The position numbers and the translations under genes were made by a program. Below, piece after piece: positions 25,949 through 35,599 of a stretch of 64,000 nt of DNA. The notes below the pieces were generated by a model. It did not search any database. It saw only the letters and a program-made list of their open reading frames with translations, and was not told the origin of the DNA. This stretch comes from Alsobacter soli (lineage in GTDB: Bacteria; Pseudomonadota; Alphaproteobacteria; Rhizobiales; Beijerinckiaceae). Position 1 is the first letter of the stretch, and each line of letters begins with the position of its first letter. Where the stretch lies: NCBI RefSeq assembly GCF_003004785.1, contig NZ_PVZS01000016.1:2731-66730 (forward strand), read 5' to 3'.

Positions 25949-27571
25949 TCAGTGGCGAAGCCCGGGCGCCTCCTGGCCGGTGCGCGCCACGTATTCCGTG
26001 TAGCCGCCGCCATAGTGGTGGACCCCTTCGGGCGTCAGCTCCAGCACCCGGTTGGACAGCGCGGCGAGAAAGTGGCGGTCATGCGAGACGAACAGCATCG
26101 TGCCCTCGAAGCGCGACAAGGCCTCGATCAGCATCTCCTTGGTGGCCATGTCCAAGTGGTTGGTGGGCTCGTCCAGCACCAGCAGGTTCGGCGGATCATA
26201 GAGCATGCGCGCCATCACCAGCCGCGCTTTCTCGCCGCCCGACAGCACCCGGCACTTCTTCTCGATGTCGTCGCCAGAGAAGCCGAAGCAGCCCGCCAGC
26301 GTCCGCAGCGACCCCTGCCCGGCCTGCGGAAACGCATCCTCCAGCGACTGGAAAACGGTCCGCTCGCCGTCCAGCAACTCCATTGCATGCTGCGCGAAGT
26401 AGCCGACCTTCACGCTGCCGCCGACCGTGATCGAACCACCATCCGGTTGCGTCGTCCCGGTCACCAGCTTCAGCAGCGTGGACTTGCCGGCGCCGTTGAC
26501 GCCCATCACGCACCACCGCTCGCCGCGGCGAACTTGGAAGTCCAAAGCGTCGTAGATCCGGCGCTCGCCATAGGCCTTGCTGACGCCCTTCACGCTGATC
26601 ACGTCGTCTCCGGAGCGCGGCGCCGGTGGGAAGTCGAACGAGACGGTCTGCCGCCGCCTGGGCGGCTCCACGCGCTCGATCTTCTCGAGCTTCTTCACGC
26701 GGCTTTGCACCTGCGCCGCATGGGACGCCCGGGCCTTGAACCGCTCGATGAACTTGATCTCCTTGGCCAGCATCGCCTGCTGGCGCTCGAACTGCGCCTG
26801 TTGCTGCTTTTCGCTGAGCGCCCGCTGCTGCTCGTAGAATTCGTAGTCGCCCGCGTAGGTGGTCAGGGAGCCGCCGTCGATCTCCACGATCTTGTTCACG
26901 ATGCGGTTCATGAACGCGCGGTCGTGCGAAGTCATCAGCAGGGCGCCTTCGTAGCCCTTCAGGAAATCCTCGAGCCAGATCAGGCTCTCCAGGTCCAGAT
27001 GGTTGCTCGGTTCGTCCAGCAGCATCGCGTCCGGACGCATGAGCAGGATGCGCGCCAGGGCGACGCGCATCTTCCATCCGCCGGAAAGGGCGCCCACGTC
27101 GCCGTCCATCATCTCCTGGCTGAAGCTGAGGCCCGCCAGCACCTCCCGGGCCCGGCCTTCCAGCGCGTAGCCGTCCAGTTCCTCGAAGCGCGCCTGCACC
27201 TCGCCATACTGTTCGACCAGCGCGTCGAGCTCATCGGCGCGGTCCGGATCCGCCATGGCCGCCTCGAGCTCGTGCAGTTGCGCGCCGACCTCGCTCACCG
27301 GCCCGGCCCCGTCCATCGCCTCTGCGACGGCGCTGCGGCCCGACATCTCGCCCACGTCCTGGCTGAAGTAGCCGATGGTGACGCCGCGGTCGACCGCCAC
27401 CTGGCCCTCATCCGGGCTCTCCTGGCCGGTGATCATCCGGAACAGCGTCGACTTGCCGGCCCCGTTCGGCCCAACGAGCCCCACCTTCTCGCCGCGCTGG
27501 ATCGCCGCGGCGGCCTCGATAAAGAGGATCTGGTGTCCGTTCTGCTTGCTGATGTTTTCGAGTCTGATCAT
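25949..27571 (-). CDS. ABC-F family ATPase (translation factor, YbiT-like)
   Basis: This 540-residue soluble protein has two ATPase domains joined by a helical linker and no membrane part, as in ABC-F proteins. The first half has Walker A GPNGAGKST near residue 35, signature LSGGWKMRV and Walker B MLLDEPSNHLD. The second has GVNGAGKST, LSGGEKARL and VLDEPTNHLD. The charged linker at about 240-310 is the P-site tRNA interaction motif region. ABC-F proteins act on ribosomes, regulating translation or giving antibiotic protection. The sequence looks closest to the YbiT/housekeeping group; a resistance role is not indicated. Confidence 0.93.
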   Translation of the reverse strand: MIRLENISKQNGHQILFIEAAAAIQRGEKVGLVGPNGAGKSTLFRMITGQESPDEGQVAVDRGVTIGYFSQDVGEMSGRSAVAEAMDGAGPVSEVGAQLHELEAAMADPDRADELDALVEQYGEVQARFEELDGYALEGRAREVLAGLSFSQEMMDGDVGALSGGWKMRVALARILLMRPDAMLLDEPSNHLDLESLIWLEDFLKGYEGALLMTSHDRAFMNRIVNKIVEIDGGSLTTYAGDYEFYEQQRALSEKQQQAQFERQQAMLAKEIKFIERFKARASHAAQVQSRVKKLEKIERVEPPRRRQTVSFDFPPAPRSGDDVISVKGVSKAYGERRIYDALDFQVRRGERWCVMGVNGAGKSTLLKLVTGTTQPDGGSITVGGSVKVGYFAQHAMELLDGERTVFQSLEDAFPQAGQGSLRTLAGCFGFSGDDIEKKCRVLSGGEKARLVMARMLYDPPNLLVLDEPTNHLDMATKEMLIEALSRFEGTMLFVSHDRHFLAALSNRVLELTPEGVHHYGGGYTEYVARTGQEAPGLRH

Positions 27572-27666
27572 GAGTTCCGGGCCAGGCGAATTTGGGCGCC
27601 CTTATGCCACGGATTGCGCCGGGGGGAAGGCTCCCTGCCGCGCCGCACTGTCGCGCTCGGCGCACT

Positions 27667-28569
27667 TTAGAGCGGCCCGGGCGCCTCCAGCTCGGCGATC
27701 AGGGCAGAGATGAAGTCCTGGACAGTGTGCGGCAGTTGCCGGCCGAGCATGGTCTGGATCTGCAGGTTGCGCTCCAGGAAGTTCGCCTCCTCGAACGGCA
27801 CAAGGGCCAGATGGCCGTCGCGCACGGCCGCCCGGGCCGACAGGTACGTGGCGAAGGTCACCCCTCCACCGAACCGGCAGAAATGCAGCAGGCTCGCCAC
27901 GTTGGTGGAGGTCAGAGCGGGCTCCAGCGAGAGCCCCTTCGTGGCGCAGTACATGTCCAGCACGCGCCGGATCGTCGCGGCGTCGTCCAGGATGGCGATC
28001 GGGTGGGCGAAGATTTCCGCGATGCTGACAACGCCCCGGCCTATCAGCGGATGCTCCGGGCTGGCGAAGGCGAAGCTCGCCTTGGCGCCCTGCCACTGGA
28101 TCTGCACGCCCCCCTCCGGCGAGAGCGAGAACGAGACGCCGACATCCACTTCGCCCTCCTGCACCGCCGGCACGACGTCGGCGGGCGCCATGACCTGCAG
28201 GTCGAACACGACGTGCGGACGCTCCTTCCGAAAAGCGTGGATCACCTCCGGCACCACGCTGTTCGCCATGCCTTCGGTCGCGGCGATGCGCACCATGCCC
28301 CGGCTCGCGCCGTTGAGCTCCCGAATTTCGCTGACGATCTGCTCGCTCTCGAGCGCGGCGCGCTGGGCGTAGCTCGACAGCAGGCGCCCGGCATGGGTCA
28401 GCGCCATGCCGCGGGACCGCCGCTCGAACAGGGGCGAGGCGACCTCGTCCTCCAGCTTGGCGATTTGACGGCTGACGGCCGACGCGGACACCCGCAGCCG
28501 CTCCGCGGCGGCGTTCACCGAGCCGGTGCGGGCGACTTCGAGAAAGTAGCGCAGGGCGGACGGGTGCAA
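27667..28569 (-). CDS. LysR-family transcriptional regulator, TTG start
   Basis: This 300-residue regulator has an N-terminal winged helix-turn-helix (YFLEVARTGSVNAAAERLRVSASAVSRQ region) and a C-terminal periplasmic-binding-like effector domain. No in-frame ATG exists near the start. The TTG complementary to 28567-28569, with GAGG seven bases upstream, gives the usual family length. It is divergent from the Opp-type operon starting at 28726, and symmetric T-N11-A sites lie between. It therefore probably controls that operon and itself. The co-inducer is unknown, likely a transported peptide or product. Confidence 0.9.
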   Translation of the reverse strand: MHPSALRYFLEVARTGSVNAAAERLRVSASAVSRQIAKLEDEVASPLFERRSRGMALTHAGRLLSSYAQRAALESEQIVSEIRELNGASRGMVRIAATEGMANSVVPEVIHAFRKERPHVVFDLQVMAPADVVPAVQEGEVDVGVSFSLSPEGGVQIQWQGAKASFAFASPEHPLIGRGVVSIAEIFAHPIAILDDAATIRRVLDMYCATKGLSLEPALTSTNVASLLHFCRFGGGVTFATYLSARAAVRDGHLALVPFEEANFLERNLQIQTMLGRQLPHTVQDFISALIAELEAPGPL

Positions 28570-28585
28570 CGGGGGGCCTCGCGTG

Positions 28586-28621
28586 CATTGCCGATCGGGC
28601 AATGATCCATTCGATTCATTG
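28586..28621. promoter_or_regulatory. LysR-type operator pair in the divergent intergenic region
   Basis: Two overlapping inverted repeats share the central arm: CATTGCC-N5-GGCAATG (28586-28604), which contains a T-N11-A LysR motif, and CAATGA-N10-TCATTG (28600-28621). They lie 17 bases upstream of the LysR gene and about 105-140 bases before the binding-protein gene. This fits an autoregulatory recognition site plus an activation site. Confidence 0.5.
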
Positions 28622-28725
28622 TTATGGCGGCAACGTGAATGTGTTGGCAAATTCGCCGCCACGGCCGTGAACGGCCAATCCCGACCCCGCCCGGGCCAAT
28701 AAAGACAAAGATTCAGGGAGCGATC

Positions 28726-30258
28726 ATGAAGATGATGCGATGGACGGCCCTTGCGGGCCTGGCTGCGACGGCGTTCACCGCCACGGCGGCGCTCACCCCC
28801 GCGCTGGCCGGAAAGGCCGACGACACGATCCGCATGGCCTACGACCAGGCCCCCGAGAGCGTCGACCCCTTCTTCAACAACGTCCGCATCGGCGTCATCA
28901 TCGGCCAGCACGTCTGGGACACGCTGGTGTACCGCGACCCGAACACGGGCGAATACAAGGGCCAGCTCGCGACCGCCTGGCGCCAGGTCGACGACCGCAC
29001 GATCGAGTTCGACCTCCGCCAGGGCGTGAAGTTCCACAATGGCGAGGAGTTCGACGCGGACGACGTCGTCTACACGCTGAACTTCATCTCGAAGCCCGAG
29101 AACAAGGTCGTCACCCAGCAGAACGTCAACTGGATCGAAAAGGCCGAGAAGGTCGACAAGTACAAGGTGCGCGTGATCACCAAGAAGGTGTTCCCGGCCG
29201 CCATCGAGTACCTGGCCGGCCCGGTGGTGATCCATCCCAACGAGTACTACGAGAAGGTCGGCCCTAAGGGGCAGAACGAGAAGCCGGTCGGCTCCGGCCC
29301 CTACATGGTCTCCAACTATGTGCCGGGCAAGTCGATCACGCTCGTCAAGAATCCCAACTACTTCAAGGATTCGCCCAAGCCGCAGCCCAAGATCTCGAAG
29401 ATCGAGATCCGCTTCATCCCAGACCGGCAGACCCAGATGGCCGAGGCCCTCTCGGGCGGCGTCGACCTGATCATGAGCGTGCCGAAGGACCAAGCCGAGC
29501 AACTGCAGCAGGTCCCGACGCTGCAGATCGTCTCGGGCGAAACCATGCGCATCGTGTTCATGCAGATGAACACGCTCGACAACACCCCCGCCCCCGCCCT
29601 GAAGGACGAGCGGGTGCGCAAGGCCATCATCCACGCCATCGACCGGCAGGCCATGGTGAAGGAGATCGTCGGCGCGGGCTCGCGCGTGCTGAACACGATC
29701 TGCTTCCCCGCTCAGTTCGGCTGCACGGACGAGGGCGCGGCGCGCTACACCTATGATCCCGCGCTGTCCAAGAAGCTCCTGGCCGAAGCCGGCTATCCCA
29801 ATGGGCTCGACCTCGACATCGTGGCGTACCGCGAGCGCAACCAGACCGAAGCGATGATCGGCTACCTCAAGGCCGTCGGCATCCGCACCAACCTTCGCTT
29901 CCTCCAGTACGCCGCGATGCGCGACGTCATCACCAGCGGAAAGGCGATGCTCACGCACCAGACCTGGGGCTCGTTCTCGGTCAACGACGTGTCCGCCGCC
30001 ACGCCGAACTATTTCGCGTTCACCGCGGAGGACATCACCCACGACGCCGAGGTCCGCGACCTCCTGCTCAAGGGCAACAGCTCCGTGGACCCGCAGGTCC
30101 GCAAGGACGCCTACAAGCAGGCGCTCAAGATCATCGCCGACAAGGCCTACGCGGTGCCGCTCTATTCGCTGCCGGTCTACTACGCCGCGAATGCGGAACT
30201 GAACTTCAAGGCCTACCCGGACGAGATGCCCCGCTTCTGGGAAATGACCTGGAAGTGA
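28726..30258 (+). CDS. ABC transporter substrate-binding protein, family 5 (peptide/opine/nickel type)
   Basis: This 510-residue periplasmic protein is the ligand receptor of the Opp-type importer encoded downstream. It has a signal peptide (about residues 1-27, ending PALAGK) and the SBP_bac_5 fold. Landmarks are ESVDPFFNN near the mature start, VKFHNGEEFDADDVVYTL and the AIDRQAMVKEIVG segment. The start ATG (28726) follows the ribosome site AGGGAG. The M20 dipeptidase at the operon end suggests dipeptides or modified peptides. The gene is followed by two GC-rich hairpins before the permease genes, a usual way to raise binding-protein output. Confidence 0.92.
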   Translation: MKMMRWTALAGLAATAFTATAALTPALAGKADDTIRMAYDQAPESVDPFFNNVRIGVIIGQHVWDTLVYRDPNTGEYKGQLATAWRQVDDRTIEFDLRQGVKFHNGEEFDADDVVYTLNFISKPENKVVTQQNVNWIEKAEKVDKYKVRVITKKVFPAAIEYLAGPVVIHPNEYYEKVGPKGQNEKPVGSGPYMVSNYVPGKSITLVKNPNYFKDSPKPQPKISKIEIRFIPDRQTQMAEALSGGVDLIMSVPKDQAEQLQQVPTLQIVSGETMRIVFMQMNTLDNTPAPALKDERVRKAIIHAIDRQAMVKEIVGAGSRVLNTICFPAQFGCTDEGAARYTYDPALSKKLLAEAGYPNGLDLDIVAYRERNQTEAMIGYLKAVGIRTNLRFLQYAAMRDVITSGKAMLTHQTWGSFSVNDVSAATPNYFAFTAEDITHDAEVRDLLLKGNSSVDPQVRKDAYKQALKIIADKAYAVPLYSLPVYYAANAELNFKAYPDEMPRFWEMTWK

Positions 30259-30282
30259 CGCGCAACCCGTCCGCCACCGAAC

Positions 30283-30335
30283 CCGGCCGCGAGCAGTCGC
30301 GGCCGGCGCCGCGGCCAAGGCCGGCCCAGCCGGCC
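30283..30335 (+). repeat. Two strong tandem hairpins between binding-protein and permease genes
   Basis: Hairpin one (30283-30306) has a perfect 10-bp stem, CCGGCCGCGA-GCAG-TCGCGGCCGG. Hairpin two (30319-30335) has a 7-bp stem, GGCCGGC-CCA-GCCGGCC. Neither is followed by a U-run. In transporter operons such structures often protect the upstream message from 3' decay and dampen downstream expression. Confidence 0.55.
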
Positions 30336-30352
30336 GACGCCCAGGGACTGTC

Positions 30353-31270
30353 ATGATCGCCTACATCGTCAAGAGGCTCGGGCTGGCGCTGCTGGTCGCC
30401 CTCGCGGTTTCCGCCCTCGCCTTCTTCCTGATCCGCCTCTCGGGCGACGTGGCCACCGCCATAGCCGGCGAGGGCGCACGCCAGGAAGACCTCGACATCA
30501 TTCGCCAGACCTACGGCCTCGACCGGCCGCTGGTCGTCCAGTACCTGTCCTGGCTCTGGCAGACGCTGCGCGGCGACTTCGGCACGTCTATTTACTTCAA
30601 GACGGATGTGAGCAGCCTCGTGCTGGCCAAGCTCCCTGTCACCCTGCTGCTCGGCCTCACCTCGCTCCTGTTCGCGCTGGTGATCTCGATTCCGCTCGGC
30701 GTGCTCGCGGCGGTCTATTCCAACAGCTGGATTGACCGGCTCGCCCTTGGCGTGGCTGTGGTCGGCCAGGCGCTGCCCAACTTCTTCTTCGCGCTCTGCC
30801 TCGTGATGCTGTTCTCCATCACGCTGCGCTGGCTGCCCGTGTCCGGCTCCTCGACCTGGCTGCACTTCGTGATGCCCACGATCGCGCTCGGCTACTACGT
30901 CGCGCCCGCCTTCATGAGGCTGATCCGCGCCGGCATGATCGAGGTGCTGTCGGCCGACTACATCCGCACTGCCCGCGCCAAGGGCCTGCCGGCCCGAACC
31001 GTGATCTTCAAGCATGCGCTGCGCAACGCCGTGGTGCCGGTCGTGGCCCTCACGGCCGTGCAACTCGGCTTTCTGCTCGGCGGCTCGGTTGTGATCGAGA
31101 CGATCTTCGCCCTCGATGGCCTGGGCTACCTCGCCTACCAGAGCATCACCTACAAGGATTTCCCGGTCATGCAGGTCATCGTCCTGCTGCTGTCCGTCAT
31201 CTACGTGCTGCTCACGCTGGCCTCCGACATCGCCAACGCGTGGCTCGACCCGCGCATCCGGGTGGCCTGA
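30353..31270 (+). CDS. OppB/DppB-type ABC permease
   Basis: This 305-residue inner-membrane permease has the DppB topology: one N-terminal segment (about 9-29), a periplasmic loop, then five segments. The conserved loop DYIRTARAKGLP contacts the ATPase. The start ATG follows the ribosome site AGGGA. It is two bases upstream of the second permease start and forms the channel with it. Confidence 0.94.
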   Translation: MIAYIVKRLGLALLVALAVSALAFFLIRLSGDVATAIAGEGARQEDLDIIRQTYGLDRPLVVQYLSWLWQTLRGDFGTSIYFKTDVSSLVLAKLPVTLLLGLTSLLFALVISIPLGVLAAVYSNSWIDRLALGVAVVGQALPNFFFALCLVMLFSITLRWLPVSGSSTWLHFVMPTIALGYYVAPAFMRLIRAGMIEVLSADYIRTARAKGLPARTVIFKHALRNAVVPVVALTAVQLGFLLGGSVVIETIFALDGLGYLAYQSITYKDFPVMQVIVLLLSVIYVLLTLASDIANAWLDPRIRVA

Positions 31271-31271
31271 G

Positions 31272-32162
31272 ATGAGTCTCGCTCTCTCCTCCCCCGCGGC
31301 CCAGCCGTCCCGGACAGCCCGTCTGCTGCGCCGCCTGCGCGGCCAGCACGCCTTCCTGGTCGGCGCCGGCCTGCTCGTCCTGATCGCGCTCCTCGCCGTC
31401 TTCGCGCCGCTGCTGGCGCCGCACGATCCCTACCTGCAGAACCTGGCGCAGCGGACCATCCCGCCCGTCTGGTACGCCAAGGGAAGCTGGGTCCACCCGC
31501 TGGGCACGGACCAGCTCGGCCGCGACTACCTGTCCCGCCTCCTCTACGGCGCCCGTATCTCGCTGCTGATCGGCGTCAGCGTCGTCATCATCGCCGGCCT
31601 TATCGGCACGACCATGGGCCTCCTCGCCGGCTATTTCGGGGGGCGCATGGACATGGCGATGACCTTCATCGTCACCACCCGCCTGTCCCTGCCGGTGATT
31701 CTGGTGGCCCTGGCCGTGGTGGCGATGGTTGGCGGCTCGCTGTGGATCGTGATCCTGGTGCTCGGGCTTCTGAAGTGGGACCGCTTCGCCGTCGTGATGC
31801 GCAGCGCCACCCAGCAGGTGCGCTCGCAGGACTACGTGGCCGCCGCCCGCGCGGCCGGCGCATCGACCGCTCACATCGTCCTGCGTGAAGTGCTCCCCAA
31901 CATCGCCCCGCAGCTGATCGTGGTGGCCACCCTGGAGGCGGCCAGCGCCATCCTGCTGGAGGCCGCCCTGTCCTTCCTGGGCCTGGGCGTGCAGCCGCCG
32001 CTGCCGTCCTGGGGGCTGATGATCTCTGAGGCGAAGGCCTACATGTTCTTCTCCTTCTGGCTGATCGCCATCCCGGGCTCGGCGCTCGCCCTGCTGATCT
32101 TCGCCATCAACCTCACCGGCGACGGCCTGCGCGACGTCATCTCGCCGGACGGCCGGGGCTGA
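31272..32162 (+). CDS. OppC/DppC-type ABC permease
   Basis: This 296-residue permease has an N-terminal OppC_N segment (about residues 28-50) and further segments. The motif HPLGTDQLGRDYLSRLLYGAR is diagnostic of the DppC family, and DYVAAARAAGAS is the EAA-like loop. The start ATG lies one base after the previous stop. It pairs with the OppB-type subunit and the two ATPases encoded next. Confidence 0.94.
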   Translation: MSLALSSPAAQPSRTARLLRRLRGQHAFLVGAGLLVLIALLAVFAPLLAPHDPYLQNLAQRTIPPVWYAKGSWVHPLGTDQLGRDYLSRLLYGARISLLIGVSVVIIAGLIGTTMGLLAGYFGGRMDMAMTFIVTTRLSLPVILVALAVVAMVGGSLWIVILVLGLLKWDRFAVVMRSATQQVRSQDYVAAARAAGASTAHIVLREVLPNIAPQLIVVATLEAASAILLEAALSFLGLGVQPPLPSWGLMISEAKAYMFFSFWLIAIPGSALALLIFAINLTGDGLRDVISPDGRG

Positions 32163-32166
32163 CGCC

Positions 32167-33138
32167 ATGACCGACACCATTCTCGACGTCCGCGGCCTCA
32201 GCGTCGACATCGCCACCGCCGGCGGCGTCCTCCACGCCGTGCGCGATATCTCCCTCAAGGTGGAGCGCGGCAAGACGCTGTGCGTCGTCGGCGAGTCCGG
32301 CTGCGGCAAGTCCATGACCTCCCTCGCGATCATGGACCTGCTGCCCAAGGGCGCCCGCCGCAGCGCCGCTGCCTTGTCCTTCGCCGGCGAGGACCTGAGC
32401 CGCGCCCCCGGCAAGCGCTTCAATGCGCTTCGCGGCAACCGCATGGCCATGATCTTCCAGGAGCCCATGACGGCCCTGAACCCGGCCTACACCATCGGCG
32501 ACCAGCTCGCGGAGCCCTACCGGCTGCACCGCGGCGCCAGCGCCGCCCAGGCGCGGGACCGGGCCGTCTACCTGCTGGACAAGGTCGGCATCGCCTCCCC
32601 GGCCGAGCGGCTGGGCCAGTACCCCCACCAGCTCTCCGGCGGCCTGCGCCAGCGCGTCATGATCGCCATGGCGCTCATGTGCGAGCCGGAGCTGCTGATC
32701 GCCGACGAGCCCACCACCGCGCTGGACGTGACCATCCAGGCCCAGATCCTGAGGCTCCTGGCGGACCTCCAGAAGGAGTTCGGCGTCGCCATCATGCTGA
32801 TCACCCACGACCTTGGCGTGGTGGCCCGCATCGCCGACCGCGTGGCCGTGATGTACGCCGGCCAGGTGGTGGAGGAAGGACCGGCCGCGGCCCTCTTCAG
32901 CGATCCGCGCCATCCCTACACGCGCGGCCTGCTGGACTGCATCCCCGTTCCCGGCCGCACCGCCCGCGGCGGCCGCCTCGGCGCCATCCCGGGCGTCGTT
33001 CCCTCGCTGGTGGGCGAGGTGCATGGCTGCAGCTTCCGGGACCGCTGCCCCCACGCCCGCCCGGTCTGCGCCGAAGACCCGCCCGCTCGCGAGGTCGACG
33101 GCCACCGCTGGCGCTGCATCCTGGAGAAGGCCGCGTGA
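32167..33138 (+). CDS. OppD/DppD-type ABC ATPase
   Basis: This 323-residue ATPase has Walker [10 protein letters not shown], signature LSGGLRQRV, Walker B LLIADEP and H-loop THD. The C-terminal oligopeptide/dipeptide extension carries a Cys pattern ([14 protein letters not shown]...C) that in relatives may bind an iron-sulfur cluster. It lies four bases after the permease gene and overlaps the next gene by GTGA. Confidence 0.94.
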   Translation: MTDTILDVRGLSVDIATAGGVLHAVRDISLKVERGKTLCVVGESGCGKSMTSLAIMDLLPKGARRSAAALSFAGEDLSRAPGKRFNALRGNRMAMIFQEPMTALNPAYTIGDQLAEPYRLHRGASAAQARDRAVYLLDKVGIASPAERLGQYPHQLSGGLRQRVMIAMALMCEPELLIADEPTTALDVTIQAQILRLLADLQKEFGVAIMLITHDLGVVARIADRVAVMYAGQVVEEGPAAALFSDPRHPYTRGLLDCIPVPGRTARGGRLGAIPGVVPSLVGEVHGCSFRDRCPHARPVCAEDPPAREVDGHRWRCILEKAA

Positions 33139-34130
33139 ACGCGCTCCTCACAGCCGACGCCCTGACCCGCTCCTTCGAGGTCGGCCAGGGGATGTTCCGG
33201 CGCCGCCGGACGTTGCACGCCGTGAACGGCGTCTCGCTCGACATCCGCAAGGGCGAGGTGCTCGCCATCGTGGGCGAGTCCGGCTGCGGCAAGTCCACCC
33301 TGGCCCGCATGCTGCTGGGCCTCCTGCCCCCGAGCGCCGGGGCCATCACGCTCGAGGGCCGGAACATCCGGGACCTGGGCCACAAGACGGTGGCGCGGCG
33401 CGTCCAGCCCGTGTTCCAGGACCCCTACTCGTCCCTGAACCCGCGGCGCACCATCGCGTCCATCGTGGCGCTGCCCTTAGAGGTGCACGGCGTCGGCACC
33501 GCCGAGGAGCGCCGCCGCAAGGTGCTCGACATCCTGGACCGCGTCGGCCTGCCCCAGCGCTTCGCGGACCGCTATCCCCGCGAGCTGTCGGGCGGCCAGC
33601 GCCAGCGGGTCGCGATCGCCCGCGCGCTGGTGATGAATCCCGAGATCGTCATCTGCGACGAGCCCACCTCCGCCCTGGACGTCTCCGTCCAGTCGCAGAT
33701 CCTGAACCTCCTGATGGACCTGCAGAAGGAGCTCGGCCTCACCTACGTGTTCATCAGCCACAACCTGGCCGTGGTGGAGCACATCGCGACCCGCGTGGCC
33801 GTGATGTATCTCGGCCGCGTAGTCGAGCTGGCCGACACGGATAGCCTCTTCCGCAACCCGCGCCACCCCTACACCCAGGCGCTTCTCGCCTCCGTGCTCA
33901 CGCCGGAGCCGGGGCTCGGCCTGCCCGACACGCATCTCGGCGTGGCTTTCCCGGACCCGCTCAATCCGCCGCCGGGCTGCTCCTTCCACCCGCGCTGCCC
34001 GCGGCGTTTCGAGCCCTGTGACAAGGTCACGCCCGCGCTGCTGCGCGACGCAGGCGGCGAGAACGCCGTGGCCTGCCACCTTTATCCGCCCTCTCCGGCG
34101 AACGCCTCCCTGCCCAAGACCAAGAACTGA
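33135..34130 (+). CDS. OppF/DppF-type ABC ATPase, GTG start
   Basis: This 331-residue second ATPase of the importer has Walker [10 protein letters not shown], signature LSGGQRQRV, Walker B IVICDEP, an H-loop in FISHNL, and a C-terminal Cys-containing extension (CSFHPRCPRRFEPC). The GTG at 33135 overlaps the OppD stop, and the upstream frame is a shadow of the previous gene. With the two permeases and the family-5 binding protein it forms a complete importer. Confidence 0.93.
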   Translation: MNALLTADALTRSFEVGQGMFRRRRTLHAVNGVSLDIRKGEVLAIVGESGCGKSTLARMLLGLLPPSAGAITLEGRNIRDLGHKTVARRVQPVFQDPYSSLNPRRTIASIVALPLEVHGVGTAEERRRKVLDILDRVGLPQRFADRYPRELSGGQRQRVAIARALVMNPEIVICDEPTSALDVSVQSQILNLLMDLQKELGLTYVFISHNLAVVEHIATRVAVMYLGRVVELADTDSLFRNPRHPYTQALLASVLTPEPGLGLPDTHLGVAFPDPLNPPPGCSFHPRCPRRFEPCDKVTPALLRDAGGENAVACHLYPPSPANASLPKTKN

Positions 34131-34144
34131 CGAGGAAACCGCCC

Positions 34145-35533
34145 ATGTCCCGCGAAGACGCCGTCGCCCGCGCCGAGCGCTATTTCACCTCAGGCGGGTT
34201 CAAGGCCGACCTCGCCCGCCTCGTGGCGATGCCGACCGAGAGCCAGAACCCCGAGCGCGCCGACACGCTCGTGACCTACATCGAGAGGGAGATGCGCCCT
34301 CTCCTCGAAGGGCTCGGCTTCACATGCCGGACGCTCAGCCACAAGGCCGCGAAAGGCCCATTCCTGTACGCCGAGCGTATAGAGGACCCGTCTCTCCCGA
34401 CCGTTCTGGGCTACGGCCACGGCGACGTGATCCGCGGGCTCGACAAGGACTGGAACGAGGGCCTGTCCCCCTGGACGCTTACGGAAGTCGGCGACCGCTG
34501 GTACGGCCGCGGCGTGGTGGACAACAAGGGCCAGCACATCATCAACGTCGAGGCGCTGCGCGCCGTGCTGGAAACCCGCGGCAAGCTTGGCTTCAACGCC
34601 AAGTACCTGATCGAGATGGGCGAGGAGATGGGGTCGCCCGGCCTGCGCGACCTCTGCGCGGAGCAGAAGGACCTGCTCAAGGCCGACATGCTGATCGCCT
34701 CCGACGGCCCGCGCCTCAACGCCGAGCGGCCGACCATCTTCCTGGGCTCGCGCGGCGGCGTCACCTTCGACATGACCATCGACGCCCGCGAAGGCGGCCA
34801 CCACTCGGGCAACTGGGGCGGCATTCTCTCCGATCCCGCCATCCAGCTGGCGCATGCGATCAGCACCATCGTGTCCCCGACGGGGCAGATCCGCATCCAC
34901 GAATGGGTGCCGAAGGAGCTGCCCGCTTCCGTGCGCCGCGTGCTGGCCGACTGCGAGATCGACGGCGGCCCGGATGGCCCCACCATCGACCGCAACTGGG
35001 GCGAGCCCGGCCTGAGCCCGGCCGAGCAGGTCTTCGGCTGGTGCTCCTTTGACGTGCTCGCCATGAAGGCCGGGAACCCGGAAACGCCGGTCAACGCCGT
35101 GCCCCCCAAGGCCTGGGCGCGCTGCCAGCTCCGCTTCGTGGTCGGCATCGACCCTGACGAGGTGCTGCCCGCGTTGCGTCGCCATCTCGACCGGCACAGC
35201 TTTCCCATGGTGCAGATCGCCAAGAGCCGCGACGAGATCTTCCACGCCACTCGGCTTGATCCGGACGACCCCTGGGTCACATGGGCGGTCAACTCCCTGG
35301 CGAAGACCACGGGCAAGAAGCCGGCGCTGCTGCCCAACCTGGGCGGCTCGTTGCCCAACGACATCTTCTCGGAGGTGCTGGGGCTCCGCACGATCTGGGT
35401 GCCCCACTCCTACCCGGGCTGCTCCCAGCATGCGCCGAATGAGCACCTGCCGGTAGCGATCGCCAGGGAAGGGCTTCAGGTCATGGCGGGTCTCTATTGG
35501 GACCTTGGCAGCGGCGACACGCCTGCGCTCTGA
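34145..35533 (+). CDS. M20-family metallopeptidase (dipeptidase-like)
   Basis: This 462-residue cytoplasmic di-zinc hydrolase has the M20 metal ligands and catalytic residues in order. They are GHGD (His and the catalytic-dyad Asp), VVDNKGQ (bridging Asp), EMGEEMGS (general base Glu and ligand Glu), ASDGPR and the terminal HAPNEH. The lid domain is inserted at about 205-330. It starts 15 bases after the OppF-type gene, so imported dipeptides or N-acyl amino acids are probably cut here. The CNDP/carnosinase-like subgroup is the closest guess. Confidence 0.9.
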   Translation: MSREDAVARAERYFTSGGFKADLARLVAMPTESQNPERADTLVTYIEREMRPLLEGLGFTCRTLSHKAAKGPFLYAERIEDPSLPTVLGYGHGDVIRGLDKDWNEGLSPWTLTEVGDRWYGRGVVDNKGQHIINVEALRAVLETRGKLGFNAKYLIEMGEEMGSPGLRDLCAEQKDLLKADMLIASDGPRLNAERPTIFLGSRGGVTFDMTIDAREGGHHSGNWGGILSDPAIQLAHAISTIVSPTGQIRIHEWVPKELPASVRRVLADCEIDGGPDGPTIDRNWGEPGLSPAEQVFGWCSFDVLAMKAGNPETPVNAVPPKAWARCQLRFVVGIDPDEVLPALRRHLDRHSFPMVQIAKSRDEIFHATRLDPDDPWVTWAVNSLAKTTGKKPALLPNLGGSLPNDIFSEVLGLRTIWVPHSYPGCSQHAPNEHLPVAIAREGLQVMAGLYWDLGSGDTPAL

Positions 35534-35599
35534 ATTTGAGCCTTCGGACCGGGCGGACCGATGGGCCGCCCGGCCAACGAGGTCATGACCTTCCGGGAG

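Noticed and set aside
28573-30354. Long minus-strand open frame covering the family-5 binding-protein gene in front of lysR
   Set aside because: It is a shadow of the binding-protein gene; the real LysR protein starts at the TTG at 28569.
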